A stretch of DNA of 32,488 nt from DATCVR01 sp036566745. GTDB taxonomy: Bacteria > Actinomycetota > Actinomycetes > Jiangellales > Jiangellaceae. The notes under the pieces were generated by a model that was not told where the DNA came from, ran no database searches, and saw only the letters and a list, made by a program, of their open reading frames with translations. The DNA is taken from the NCBI GenBank assembly GCA_036566745.1, contig DATCVR010000299.1, positions 1 through 32,488 on the forward strand, read 5' to 3'. This document shows, piece by piece, positions 8,514-16,520 of the stretch (its first letter is position 1; every line of letters starts with the position of its first letter). The position numbers and the translations under genes are program-made.

Positions 8514-9893
8514 ATGTCCGACGTTCTCGTCATCGGCGCGGGCCCGACCGGGCTGGTGCTCGCCGGCGACCTCGCCGCCGCGGGCCTGGAGGTGACGCTG
8601 ATCGAACGGCGCGGTCCCGAGATCAGCAACATCACCCGGGCTTTCGGCGTGCACGCCCGCACCCTCGAGCTGCTCGACGCCCGCGGCCTGGCCGACGAGC
8701 TGGTCACCACCGGGACGCGCATCGACAAGCTCCGCCTGTTCGACTCGCTCTCGCTCGACCTCAGCGGGATGCCGACGCGCTTTCCGTTTCTCCTGATCAC
8801 GCCGCAGTACGAGGTGGAGAAGCTGCTCGAGCGGCGGGCCCGCGAGGCCGGCGTGCGGTTCGAGTACGGAGCGGAGGTCGTCGGGCTGCGTCAGGATGCG
8901 GACGGCGTCGACGTGGACGTCCGTGGCGAGGACGGCGTGGTGGCGACGCGGCGGGCGTCGTACGTCGTCGGCGCCGACGGCGTGCGCAGCGCTGTCCGCC
9001 ACGCCCTCGGCCTGCCGTTCCCCGGGAGTTCGGTCATCAGCTCGATCGTGCTGGCCGACGTCAGGCTGGCCTCGGAGCCGGAGGCGACGCTGACCGTCAA
9101 CGGGACCGGCGACGCGTTCGCGTTCATCGCGCCGTTCGGCGATGGGTGGTACCGCGTCATGGGCTGGGACCGCACCAGCCAGCTACCGGACAACGCGCCC
9201 GTCGACCTCGACCAGGTCAAGGACATCGCCCGGCAGGCGCTCGGCACGGACTTCGGCATGCACGACGCCCGCTGGATGTCGCGGTTCCACAGCGACGAGC
9301 GACAGGCGCCCGCCTATCGGGTCGGCCGGGTGTTCCTGGCCGGCGACGCGGCACACGTGCACTCCCCCGCCGGCGGCCAGGGCATGAACACCGGCATCCA
9401 GGACGCGGCGAACCTGAGCTGGAAGCTGGCCGCTGTGCTGCGGGGCGATGGTGACGACGAACTATTGGACAGCTACCAGGCCGAGCGGCATCCGGTGGGT
9501 CGCGACGTGTTGCGCAGCAGCGGGGCGATCATCCGGCTCGCGATGGCGCACAATCCACTCCAGCGGGCGTTCCGGTCGGTCATGACCCGGGTGGTGGGGC
9601 GGGTGGGTCCGATCACTCGGAAGGCCATCGGCATGGTCACCGGGATCGGGATCGCGTACGACGGCGCCGTTCGCGGGTCGTCGCCTCTGGCCGGGAAGCG
9701 GGTGTCGGATCTCGACGTGGTGAGCGCCGACGGCTCGAAGCTGCGGCTGTACGAGGCGCTACGCGGTGGCACGTTCGTGCTGGTCACTCCTCCTGGAGCT
9801 GAGGTCAAGATGCCGGACGACGCCGTCCACGTGACACGAACGGACGGCCGCGACGAGACCCTCCTCGTCCGCCCCGACGCCTACATCGCCTGA
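8514..9893 (+). CDS. FAD-dependent aromatic/polyketide monooxygenase
   Basis: 459 residues of the group A flavoprotein hydroxylases (PHBH fold). VLVIGAGPTGLVLAG (residues 4-18) is the Rossmann GxGxxG. YVVGADGVRSAVR is the DG motif. RVFLAGDAAHVHSPAGGQGMNTGIQDA is the GD motif binding the FAD ribityl chain. The C-terminal tail (about 380-459) is a reduced thioredoxin-like domain as in antibiotic and polyketide hydroxylases. It probably hydroxylates an aromatic compound or inactivates a drug, as TetX- and Rox-like relatives do; the substrate is unknown. GGAGGT at 8504-8509 supports ATG 8514. Its TetR neighbour and paired operators suggest xenobiotic induction. Confidence 0.93.
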   Translation: MSDVLVIGAGPTGLVLAGDLAAAGLEVTLIERRGPEISNITRAFGVHARTLELLDARGLADELVTTGTRIDKLRLFDSLSLDLSGMPTRFPFLLITPQYEVEKLLERRAREAGVRFEYGAEVVGLRQDADGVDVDVRGEDGVVATRRASYVVGADGVRSAVRHALGLPFPGSSVISSIVLADVRLASEPEATLTVNGTGDAFAFIAPFGDGWYRVMGWDRTSQLPDNAPVDLDQVKDIARQALGTDFGMHDARWMSRFHSDERQAPAYRVGRVFLAGDAAHVHSPAGGQGMNTGIQDAANLSWKLAAVLRGDGDDELLDSYQAERHPVGRDVLRSSGAIIRLAMAHNPLQRAFRSVMTRVVGRVGPITRKAIGMVTGIGIAYDGAVRGSSPLAGKRVSDLDVVSADGSKLRLYEALRGGTFVLVTPPGAEVKMPDDAVHVTRTDGRDETLLVRPDAYIA

Positions 9894-9960
9894 GCGGCCG
9901 AAGGATCACTAGGCGCTGGACTTGCCCGTGCGGGAGTCTGAGCGACCAAGATCAGGTTAG

Positions 9961-10204
9961 ATGTCCGGCATGGCGCGCATCCGTAGCTTTCATCAAACCC
10001 ACTCGGACTCTCACGAGCACCCAACGGAGGTGGACTGCGGCTTTCAGACCGTCACTGGGGATGACGGATCGGTGCTTCCAGCTCTCGACATTTGGCTCCG
10101 ATGAGCGTCAGTCTCAGCCGAAGGTCAGCCAAACACTTCAACTGGATCGCAAGGCATGCGCAGAACTGCTGAGCATCCTCAGGTCATGCTTTCCAGATCT
10201 GTGA
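9961..10204 (+). pseudogene. small conserved-looking protein, frameshifted
   Basis: ATG 9961 (or 9970) opens a frame reading MSGMARIRSFHQTHSDSHEH then VDCGFQTVTGDDGS, which stops at 10102-10104. The next frame, from TTT at 10091, reads FGSDERQSQPKVSQTLQLDR then KACAELLSILRSCFPDL and stops at 10202-10204. The two halves join naturally if one base near A10090 is removed. From memory the combined pattern (TGDDG, FGSDERQ, SQ-LQLD, LL-ILR-F) resembles a widespread small protein family of about 80 aa with no firm function. No strong ribosome site is visible. Codon use is less GC-rich than in neighbours, which fits recent acquisition. Confidence 0.5.
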
Positions 10205-10220
10205 GTGCGACGATCGGCGT

Positions 10221-11402
10221 CTAAACCCGCCAGCTCCGACCTGGGCCGTCGAGCCAAGCGGAGTGGGTGCCATCGGCGGCTACCGTCAACCCGAAGCGTG
10301 ACGGCGAGGGGCAGCCGTTCGCTCCAAACCAGCCCCAAGCACGCTCGACCTCGTCCCACAATCGTCGCGGTCCGTGCTCCCACACGGTGGACGACGCTCC
10401 GCCATCGTCGCCCTGGTCAACGGCAGCCCAGGACGCCCCATCCACCGTGGCGAGCCACAGGCGGCGAGTCACGCCCTCGACCTCCGGTTCGTCGTCCCAC
10501 ACGTGCCACACGTCGCCGAGCCGGAGCCCGAGCGCGAACTGCACGTCGAAGTCCTCCCCGGCGATGAGGGCGGGATCCAGCCGTGTCGATGATTCGTCGG
10601 GGACGTCCTCGGCGTCCACGATGTCGCGGTAGATCCGAAAGCCGATCCGCTGCCCGCGCATCAGCATGAACGCGCCGTGCGGGGAGAACTGGCCGGCTGC
10701 CGAGCCGTCCTCGGCCACCCGCAGCCGCAGCAGTCCGTAGCTGCACCACGGGCTCTCCCAGGGCGTGAGGACGATCGAGCCCGGGCGGCTCTGGGAGATC
10801 CAGGCTGATGGCACCTGGCGAACCGAACACGTCGCGATCACCCTGTCGTACGGGCCGCCCTCCTCTCAGCCGTCCGCGCCGTCACCGACCACGACCATGG
10901 CGCCGACGCCAGCAGCACGCAGAGTGTCTCGGGCCCGCGCGGCCAGCGCCACGTCGAGCTCGATCGATACGACGTTCTGCGCGCCCACCCGTTCCGCCAG
11001 CAGTGCGGTGTTCCAGCCCGTCCCGGTCCCGATCTCCATGACCCGCTGTCCAGGGTGAGCATCGAGTTCCATGAGCATGCGGACCACGATCGATGGCTGT
11101 GAGGCCGACGACGACGCCCACACATCATCCGCGTCGAACGGCGGGGCTCCGTCGTTGATCTGCGTGATCACTGGAGCGTCCGCGTACGCGGCACGAAACC
11201 ACGCGGCCTGATCGTCAGGCCGGCTAACCGGCCGATAGGGATCGCGGTCGGCCAGCCAGATGGTGTCCGGCAAGAACCGATGGCGTGGGGTCGTAGACAA
11301 CACCCGGCCCCACTCCGCAGGCAATGACCGCCCCAGGTCGTCGGTCACCGCATCGAGCATGCCCCACACGGCTGCTTGAACCTGTGCGTCGTCGTCGATC
11401 AT
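10221..11402 (-). pseudogene. PCMT-like protein-aspartyl O-methyltransferase (RiPP-type PAMT) with in-frame TGA
   Basis: From ATG 11402 the frame is open for 178 codons, meets TGA at 10866-10868, and continues in the same frame to TAG at 10221 (393 codons in all, normal for RiPP-associated PCMT-like enzymes). Before the stop are VLSTTPRHRFLPD, SSSASQPSIVVRML and VMEIGTGTGWNTALLAERVG (SAM motif I). After it come YDRVIATCSV (motif II region) and a C-terminal domain ending VWEHGPRRLWDEVERAWGWF and RFGLTV, recalling methyltransferases of the ATP-grasp/FxLD peptide systems. By my reading the protein contains no lysine and roughly 55 acidic against 32 basic residues. Its ATG overlaps the stop of the lysine-rich peptide gene (ATGA). 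Family knowledge: such enzymes methylate Asp in a peptide, and the ester can collapse to aspartimide. Confidence 0.8.
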
Positions 11403-11539
11403 TTCTTGTCCTTGCCCTGATGCTTCGGCTCGGGCCTCGGTCGGGCCCCATCGGTCGACGGCTTGTCCTTACCCAGGTCTCGCTGTCCGGAGTGCTTGCC
11501 ATCACCGGCAGAGCCGCCTTTGCTCGCTCCCCATCCCAT
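11399..11539 (-). CDS. 46-aa lysine-rich peptide, candidate RiPP (imiditide-like) precursor
   Basis: Begins MGWGASKGGSAGDGK and ends HQGKDKK. It has 8 Lys and 3 Arg against 5 Asp and 1 Glu, with no Cys and no signal peptide. The ATG at 11539 shares its A with the TGA of the upstream 87-aa gene and has GAGGAGAG about 6 nt upstream, a strong ribosome site. Its own TGA overlaps the ATG of the methyltransferase. Asp13-Gly14 and Asp30-Gly31 are the aspartimide-prone Asp-Gly pairs. Inference: a cationic substrate of the anionic methyltransferase next door. Alternatively it could be a small nucleic-acid-binding or accessory peptide. Confidence 0.65.
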   Translation of the reverse strand: MGWGASKGGSAGDGKHSGQRDLGKDKPSTDGARPRPEPKHQGKDKK

Positions 11540-11802
11540 CAGAACTCTCCTCGGGTCGATGTCTCGTCGGGCTGGTCGATCCAGATGAGGTGGGTGGCGC
11601 CGTTGTGGCCGTGGATCTGAAGCACCTGTTCCGGCGAGTCGTAGATGGTGATGGACGAAATGCGGCTGTTGGCCCACGCGAGAGTGGTGCGCCCGGAGGG
11701 GTAGGCCGTGCCGTACGCCACGAGGCCGGTGCCAGAAACTCCGCTGATGTCGTCGCGACGGTGCAAGGCAAACCGGCGCGGCAGCGCCGATGCGCGGCTC
11801 AT
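11539..11802 (-). CDS. small protein of unknown function (RFALHR...GVSGTGLVAYG type)
   Basis: 87 residues from ATG 11802, chosen over the ATG at 11841 because GGGGAG lies 6 nt upstream of 11802 and nothing precedes 11841. The sequence has RRFALHRRDDISGVSGTGLV, then RTTLAWANSRISSITIYDS and VLQIHGHNGATHLIWID. It reads as a compact all-beta protein. From memory, similar proteins are scattered in actinobacterial accessory regions, often beside XRE regulators. It is translationally coupled to the lysine-rich peptide gene and so belongs to the same unit. It may bind or present the peptide, but this is unsupported. Confidence 0.75.
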   Translation of the reverse strand: MSRASALPRRFALHRRDDISGVSGTGLVAYGTAYPSGRTTLAWANSRISSITIYDSPEQVLQIHGHNGATHLIWIDQPDETSTRGEF

Positions 11803-11905
11803 TGGCTGCTCCCCCATGGCCCGGATAGTGGGTTCATTCATGGGGACAACGTTTGCGCCAATAACTGCGTAACGGAAGAGCGAGTCTCAAGCTCGAATAG
11901 ATCGC

Positions 11906-12760
11906 CTACAACTCGGACCTGAAGTCACTTGCCCATGTATTCAGTTGCTCCCGCGCATCGTCGCCGACAAGAGCCCGCGCTTGAAAGAAGGCGAAAAGTT
12001 CGGTGTAGTAGTCGATATCTTTGGGATCCCTCAGAACGACCTGCCCCGAGAACAACTCGGCAGTGACGAGCTTGGCGTCGTAGACGACGAACGTATGAAA
12101 GGCGCCCTCAGACACCTGTGCGTCGAGTGGCAGAACACCGACGGTCACAGCCGGAAGGCGTGAGACCGAGATGATCCGATCCAGCTGAAGTGCCATGACC
12201 GACGGCGAGCAGCGCCGCCACCGCGCGGCGTTCTCGGTGATCAGGAAGTCGAAGCGCTTACCCTCCTCATGGAGGACGGCCTGTCTCATCAGCTTGAGCG
12301 ACGTCACCTTGGACAGATCGCCGTTGAGGGGACGAACCGTCGACGCCAGCGCAGCCGTCATGTACTCCGGGACTTGGAGGAGTCCGGTCACCAGACTCGG
12401 CAGAAAGTGGCGCACATGCGTGGCAGCCGCTTCGAGAGATGCCAGCTCCCGCTGACGATGATGGAGGCCTCGCCGCACCGATGCCCGCACGTCTTCGTAT
12501 GCGGCGTTGGCGACGCGCACCATCTTGAGCAATTCGTCTTGTACGTCGCCGTCAATCGCCAACGCGTTCAGAATCTGCTGGACGTCGACTACGGACGGCA
12601 AGACCCGCCCAGTCTCGATCCGCGACACCTTGCTCTGGCTCATGCCGCAACGCCGCGCAAGGCGCTCGCCGGACAGCCCTGTAGCCACCCGGAGGTCCTT
12701 CAAAGCGGACGCCAGATCTCGACGGCTGCGTCCTGCTTCGCTTGGTTCGAGCCTGTTCAA
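11906..12760 (-). CDS. Scr1-type XRE transcriptional regulator (HTH + DUF5753)
   Basis: 284 residues if started at TTG 12760, whose TTGA overlaps the stop of the DUF6879 gene and has AAGGAG 11 nt upstream. An ATG at 12814 would give 302 aa with a 58-nt overlap. Residues about 15-75 are an XRE helix-turn-helix (LRVATGLSGERLARRCGMSQSKVSRIETG). The remainder is a DUF5753 domain (LLQVPEYMTAAL, ITENAARWR, LPLDAQVSEGAFHTFVVYD). In Streptomyces, such proteins regulate development or antibiotic production and pair with DUF397 partners. Here it closes a three-gene unit and sits upstream of the peptide-methyltransferase trio on the same strand. Confidence 0.92.
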   Translation of the reverse strand: MNRLEPSEAGRSRRDLASALKDLRVATGLSGERLARRCGMSQSKVSRIETGRVLPSVVDVQQILNALAIDGDVQDELLKMVRVANAAYEDVRASVRRGLHHRQRELASLEAAATHVRHFLPSLVTGLLQVPEYMTAALASTVRPLNGDLSKVTSLKLMRQAVLHEEGKRFDFLITENAARWRRCSPSVMALQLDRIISVSRLPAVTVGVLPLDAQVSEGAFHTFVVYDAKLVTAELFSGQVVLRDPKDIDYYTELFAFFQARALVGDDAREQLNTWASDFRSEL

Positions 12761-13269
12761 GCCGCGATGTACTCCTTGAACGGCACTGCGATGGACAGTG
12801 CCAACTCTTTCCATTGCCGGTACTGGCCAATATCCGGGCTGTCGAGGAGCTCCCTGCTGATCTGCGTTCCGTCCGAGCGGTAGTTCATCTGCACGACGGT
12901 CTCCTCGTCGAACAACCAGAAGTCCTGGTTCGGCAACCCACGATCCTCACCGTCAGTGAGGTCAAGGATCCGAATGTCCTCGCCGGCGCCACTCGAATAC
13001 GCGTAGAACGCCATCTCGTACTTGAGGTAGTCAGAGAGCGGACGCGTCAGCACATGGACTCGCCCGATCCACCTTCCGGTCTCCCTGTAATTCCTCACTC
13101 GCACGAGCCACGGATCGTCGGCCGGCAGGTGGAGCACGCCGTCACGACGAAACCGCGCCAAATCTTCCTGCTCTCCGGGCATGGTGTAGACCGGCAGGGT
13201 TTCGAGACGAAACGCCTCTCGGGTGAAAGAGTCGAAGAACGTCTGCCAGGCATCACCATCCAAGAGCAC
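12757..13269 (-). CDS. DUF6879-family protein
   Basis: 170 residues. GTG 13269 is chosen because GGGAGG lies 6-7 nt upstream and the protein then begins VLLDGDAWQTFFDSFTREAF, the usual N-terminus of this family; a longer frame from 13416 has no ribosome site. Other segments are RLETLPVYTMPGEQEDLARF, RVRNYRETGRWIGRVHVLTR and LFDEETVVQMNY. Function is unknown, but the family is a standard neighbour of Scr1-type regulators. It overlaps the upstream small gene by 17 nt and the downstream regulator by 4 nt, so expression is coupled. Confidence 0.85.
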   Translation of the reverse strand: MLLDGDAWQTFFDSFTREAFRLETLPVYTMPGEQEDLARFRRDGVLHLPADDPWLVRVRNYRETGRWIGRVHVLTRPLSDYLKYEMAFYAYSSGAGEDIRILDLTDGEDRGLPNQDFWLFDEETVVQMNYRSDGTQISRELLDSPDIGQYRQWKELALSIAVPFKEYIAA

Positions 13270-13447
13270 GTACGGCCTCCCGGAGAATATCGCCAGGAAT
13301 CTCGACAACCGATTCCCCACCTGGCGTCGGATGCGCCAACGTGAATCCCTGGACCGCGATGGTCCCGCGATCAGTGGCGAAGACCGTGGGGCAATCGTTG
13401 CTCCCACAGTCACCACCGGACAGAATCGTCAGCCGCGGCTGCACCAT
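13253..13447 (-). CDS. DUF397-like small protein
   Basis: 64 residues from ATG 13447, with AAGGGTGG about 6 nt upstream; a longer frame from 13513 would cover the promoter. It contains LSGGDCGSNDCPTVFATDRG, TIAVQGFTL and EIPGDILREAVRALGW, matching the small partner proteins that accompany DUF5753 regulators: a Cys-containing turn, a beta strand and a final helix. DUF397-type proteins are thought to modulate the XRE partner. First gene of the three-gene unit. Confidence 0.7.
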   Translation of the reverse strand: MVQPRLTILSGGDCGSNDCPTVFATDRGTIAVQGFTLAHPTPGGESVVEIPGDILREAVRALGW

Positions 13448-13483
13448 GGCGCCCACCCTTCTCGATGCGGAACCGTCACATGG

Positions 13484-13513
13484 AACGTAGAGGCTGGCGG
13501 CGCACGGGATCAA
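13484..13513 (-). promoter_or_regulatory. promoter of the DUF397-like/DUF6879/XRE unit
   Basis: On the minus strand, TTGATC (13513-13508) and TACGTT (13489-13484) are separated by 18 bp, leaving a leader of roughly 30 nt to ATG 13447. Confidence 0.45.
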
Positions 13514-13619
13514 CGCCTATGCACGTCCTCGAATATCTCGTCTCGGTCCCGGAGGCTCCTACGCGACGACGCCCGACCTACACTCGCCGGCGTACCGAGC
13601 TGACCACGCACGAGATCGG

Positions 13620-14216
13620 ATGACCATGGCTGAGGCTGACGAGACTGCCGGCGTGGTGGATTACCTGTTCGAGGCCGGCTTGCTCAAACGTGCCAAGCGC
13701 GCCGGTTGGTGGGTCGCCGGGATCAAGGACCCCGAGAGCATCGCCGAGCACTCCCACCGGGTCGCCCTCATCGGCGCCGTCCTGGCCATGCTCGAAGGCG
13801 CCGATCCAGCCAAGGTCGCCCTCATGGGCGTCTTCCACGACTCCCAAGAGACCCGCGTCGGCGACATCCCCTACATCGGCCGCCGCTATCTCACGGCCGC
13901 CACCAACGAAGAGGTCACCGCCGACCAGGTCGCCGATTGCCCACCCGTCGTCCGCGATGCCATCCAGAGCATCGTCGACGATTACGAGAACGGCGACTCC
14001 ATCGAGGTCCTCGTCGCGCACGACGCCGACAAGCTCGAGTGCCTCATCCAGGCCATCGAATACCGCGAACAGGGCAGCCAGAACGTCCAGCCCTGGATCG
14101 ACAGCATGCAGGCCGCTCTCAAGACACCCTCGGCCCAGAAGATCGCCGCCGAAGCTCTCCAGCGCACCTCGCAGCAGTGGCACGCACCGCAGCTCGGCCG
14201 CCGTGACCGCACGTAG
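13620..14216 (+). CDS. HD-domain hydrolase (YfbR/HDDC2-like)
   Basis: 198 residues. Metal-binding HD signature: SIAEHSHRVALIGAV (first His) and GVFHDSQETRVGDIPYIGR (HD pair with following E). A further conserved Asp is in LVAHDADKLECLIQAIEYRE. This matches the HDDC2/YfbR group of 5'-deoxynucleotidases, which hydrolyse deoxynucleoside monophosphates. ATG 13620 is used; a second ATG at 13626 is possible. The downstream lipoprotein gene starts inside its last codons. Confidence 0.9.
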   Translation: MTMAEADETAGVVDYLFEAGLLKRAKRAGWWVAGIKDPESIAEHSHRVALIGAVLAMLEGADPAKVALMGVFHDSQETRVGDIPYIGRRYLTAATNEEVTADQVADCPPVVRDAIQSIVDDYENGDSIEVLVAHDADKLECLIQAIEYREQGSQNVQPWIDSMQAALKTPSAQKIAAEALQRTSQQWHAPQLGRRDRT

Positions 14217-14718
14217 GGAGGAACTCAGGGGTCCTGGTCGCACCCGCGGTCGCCTGGGCTGGCTGGCTGCACTGGTCGTGGTGCTGACGGGCTGCGGGAT
14301 GTTCTCCGCCTTCCACCAGAACGTCGACGACCTGGGTACACAGATCACAGAGGACTGGCGCGAGCATCCAGTGGTCGTCGACGCCTCGTACCTGTACGTC
14401 CACGGCATCGACTCGGGCGATCAGCTGCACCTGCGCGTCACCCTCGACGCCACGCAAGTCACCGACGAGGTGACGGCCGAGATCGAAGAGATCGCCACCG
14501 AGGACTACTGGCGCTCCGACGTGGCCTACGTCAACGGCGGCATAAAGATCCGCGTCTTCTCCTCGGACCAGCCGTTCGTCGTCGGTCCTGGCGACCAGGT
14601 CGAGAACCCTCAGGACTCGGTCGAGGAGATCGCGATCACGTTCGACCCCGCGGACGAGGCCCGCATCGCCGAGCTTGAGGCCGCCTACGGTCCGCGACCC
14701 ACGCCGACCGCGAGCTGA
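14203..14718 (+). CDS. putative secreted lipoprotein, unknown function
   Basis: 171 residues from GTG 14203, overlapping the HD gene by 14 nt. The N-terminus has Arg-rich TARREELRGPGRTRGR, a hydrophobic core LGWLAALVVV and the lipobox LTGC, giving lipidated Cys near residue 31. The mature part is acidic (IEEIATEDYW, DPADEARIAELEAAYG) with two HGIDSGDQLHLRVTLD-like strands; it ends in a Pro/Thr tail. No named domain recognised. Probably anchored on the outer face of the membrane. Confidence 0.72.
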   Translation: MTARREELRGPGRTRGRLGWLAALVVVLTGCGMFSAFHQNVDDLGTQITEDWREHPVVVDASYLYVHGIDSGDQLHLRVTLDATQVTDEVTAEIEEIATEDYWRSDVAYVNGGIKIRVFSSDQPFVVGPGDQVENPQDSVEEIAITFDPADEARIAELEAAYGPRPTPTAS

Positions 14719-14830
14719 ACACACGGAACCCCCGAACTCGTCCGGGGCAGGATGTCGAGTAGGCGCCGATGGCTCCGACCCTTCAGCGACAGCACGATCC
14801 GCGTCGCACGATTTCTACGGAGGAACGACC

Positions 14831-15709
14831 ATGACCGCCACGACCACCAACACCCTCAAGGTGCCCGGTGCGACCCTCTACTACGAGGTCCGGGGCTCCG
14901 GCCCTGTCCTGCTGCTGATCTGCGGCGGGGTCTATGACGCCGCCGGCTATGCCGACTTCGCCGAGCACCTCGCCGACCGCTACACCGTGGTCACCTACGA
15001 CCGCCGCGGCAACTCGCGCAGCCCTCTGGACGGCCCGGCGGAGCGCCAGAGCATCCAAGTCCACGGCGACGACGCCCACCGCGTGCTCTCGGCCGTGGGC
15101 GTCACGAGCGACACGCCCGCGCACGTCTTCGGCAACAGCTCGGGCGCGATGATCGGCCTCGAGCTGGCCGCCCGCCACCCCGAGCAGGTCCGAACCCTCG
15201 TCGCCCACGAACCGCCCCTGTTCGAGCTGCTCGACGACCGCGACCGCTGGCGCACCCTCATGCACGACGTGGAGGACGCGTTCGCCAAGGACGGCCCTGG
15301 CGCCGCTAGCCAGGTGCTCGGCGCCGGGCTCGCGATGAGCGGTGCCGCGCCCACGGAGGACGAGGGCGGTCGGATGCCGGGCGGCGCCGAGGAGCCCCAG
15401 GGTGAGCTGCCCCCGGAGATCGCCGCGATGATGGCGCGCATGGAGAAGAACTTCGAGTTCTTCATCGGCTACGAAGTGCCGCCGTTCAGCCGGTTCGTTC
15501 CCGACGTCGCGGAGCTTCGAGCGTCGTCCGTCCGCGTGGTGATGGCGGCAGGCGAGGCGTCGGAAGGTGAGCCGCCGTATCGCGGGGCATTCGCCGTGGC
15601 CGAGCGGCTGGGGACGAAGACAGAGGTCTTCCCCGGTGACCACGGCGGCTTCGGTCTCCACCACCAGGCCTTCGCCGCCCAGCTCGACGACGTGCTGTCA
15701 GGCTCCTGA
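14831..15709 (+). CDS. alpha/beta hydrolase
   Basis: 292 residues from ATG 14831, with ACGGAGGAACG just upstream. Features include LLICGGVYDAAGYADFAEHL (oxyanion region), VVTYDRRGNSRS, the nucleophile elbow VFGNSSGAMIGLEL (G-N-S-S-G) and the C-terminal His in GDHGGFGLHH. A variable lid (about 170-210) includes a Gly/Glu-rich PTEDEGGRMPGGAEEPQGEL stretch. Probably a small-molecule esterase, epoxide hydrolase or related enzyme. Its 3' end overlaps the convergent TetR gene by 12 nt. Confidence 0.92.
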   Translation: MTATTTNTLKVPGATLYYEVRGSGPVLLLICGGVYDAAGYADFAEHLADRYTVVTYDRRGNSRSPLDGPAERQSIQVHGDDAHRVLSAVGVTSDTPAHVFGNSSGAMIGLELAARHPEQVRTLVAHEPPLFELLDDRDRWRTLMHDVEDAFAKDGPGAASQVLGAGLAMSGAAPTEDEGGRMPGGAEEPQGELPPEIAAMMARMEKNFEFFIGYEVPPFSRFVPDVAELRASSVRVVMAAGEASEGEPPYRGAFAVAERLGTKTEVFPGDHGGFGLHHQAFAAQLDDVLSGS

Positions 15710-16420
15710 CGAACGCCGCTCGACGAGCGTCTCGATGCCGTCGAAGATGCAGGTCAGGCCGAAGCGGCGCCCGTTGTCGTACGGCCCGCCGTGGGTGTCC
15801 GCGAGCGCCTGCGTCAGGGCCGGATAGCGCGCACCGTACTTCTGCATCAGCCCCGAAGTCGTGGTGCTGAAGCGACGGTCGGTGGTCCAGGGCTGGGTGC
15901 CGGCCGTGGTCATGGACTGGGTGTTGCGCATGTGCCCGAACAGCATGAACACCGCGTCGAGACGCTCGTCGCCGGTCAGGTCCGTCCCGTCCAGGGCGGC
16001 GACGGCGGACTCGATCCAGCCGACCTCGTGCGGCCCGATCATCCGCTCGCCGACCGTGGCCCACGGCAGCCACGGGTGCTCGTGCCACGCCTGCTCCAGC
16101 AGCCGGGCGAACTCCTCCAGCCTGGCCCGCCATCCCCCGTCGATCGAGCTCAGATCCGGAGGATCGCCCACGGCGCGATCGATCATCACCGCCACCAGCT
16201 CGGACTTGCTGGCCACATAGCGATAGAGCGACATCTTGGTGAATCCGAGGTCGCCGGCCACCCGCTGCATGGAGACGGCATCGATCCCGTCGGCGTCCGC
16301 GATCGCGGTGGCGACCTCGGCGATGGCGTCGAGGCTCAGCACCGGCCGGGCCGGACGCTCCGCGCGGTCCTGCCCTCCCCACAGCAGGTCGGCGCCACCT
16401 GTTCCCTCGGACGTCACCAT
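15698..16420 (-). CDS. TetR-family regulator of the VOC/MFS locus
   Basis: 240 residues from ATG 16420, with GAGGAG 5 nt upstream. HTH segment: LDAIAEVATAIADADGIDAV then QRVAGDLGFTKMSLYRYVASKSELVAVM. The C-terminal domain (about 95-230; LPWATVGERMIGPHEVGW, FMLFGHMRNTQSM) resembles the TetR/AcrR group that controls drug exporters. It is divergent from the VOC and MFS genes across a region with two palindromic operators, so it probably represses that resistance module. Confidence 0.92.
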   Translation of the reverse strand: MVTSEGTGGADLLWGGQDRAERPARPVLSLDAIAEVATAIADADGIDAVSMQRVAGDLGFTKMSLYRYVASKSELVAVMIDRAVGDPPDLSSIDGGWRARLEEFARLLEQAWHEHPWLPWATVGERMIGPHEVGWIESAVAALDGTDLTGDERLDAVFMLFGHMRNTQSMTTAGTQPWTTDRRFSTTTSGLMQKYGARYPALTQALADTHGGPYDNGRRFGLTCIFDGIETLVERRSSGA

Positions 16421-16485
16421 CTGAACTCCTCGCACCCGATTCTCCGTGGTCACACGCTCACTGAAAGCATCCACTGTACACGGCA

Positions 16486-16520
16486 GTGTCCGTCGGATAC
16501 TGTCTGTCTCCGCCGGACAC
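16486..16520. promoter_or_regulatory. paired 15-bp palindromic TetR operators
   Basis: GTGTCCGTCGGATAC (16486-16500) and GTCTCCGCCGGACAC (16506-16520) share the design GTNTCCG-N-CGGAYAC with centres 20 bp apart, two helical turns. A further GTGTCC half-site follows at about 16525-16530. They lie between the TetR gene and the VOC gene. Confidence 0.7.

Noticed and set aside
10221..11802. Graspetide or FxLD lanthipeptide cluster
   Set aside because: No ATP-grasp ligase, dehydratase or cyclase gene is nearby, and the peptide has no Cys or FxLD motif.
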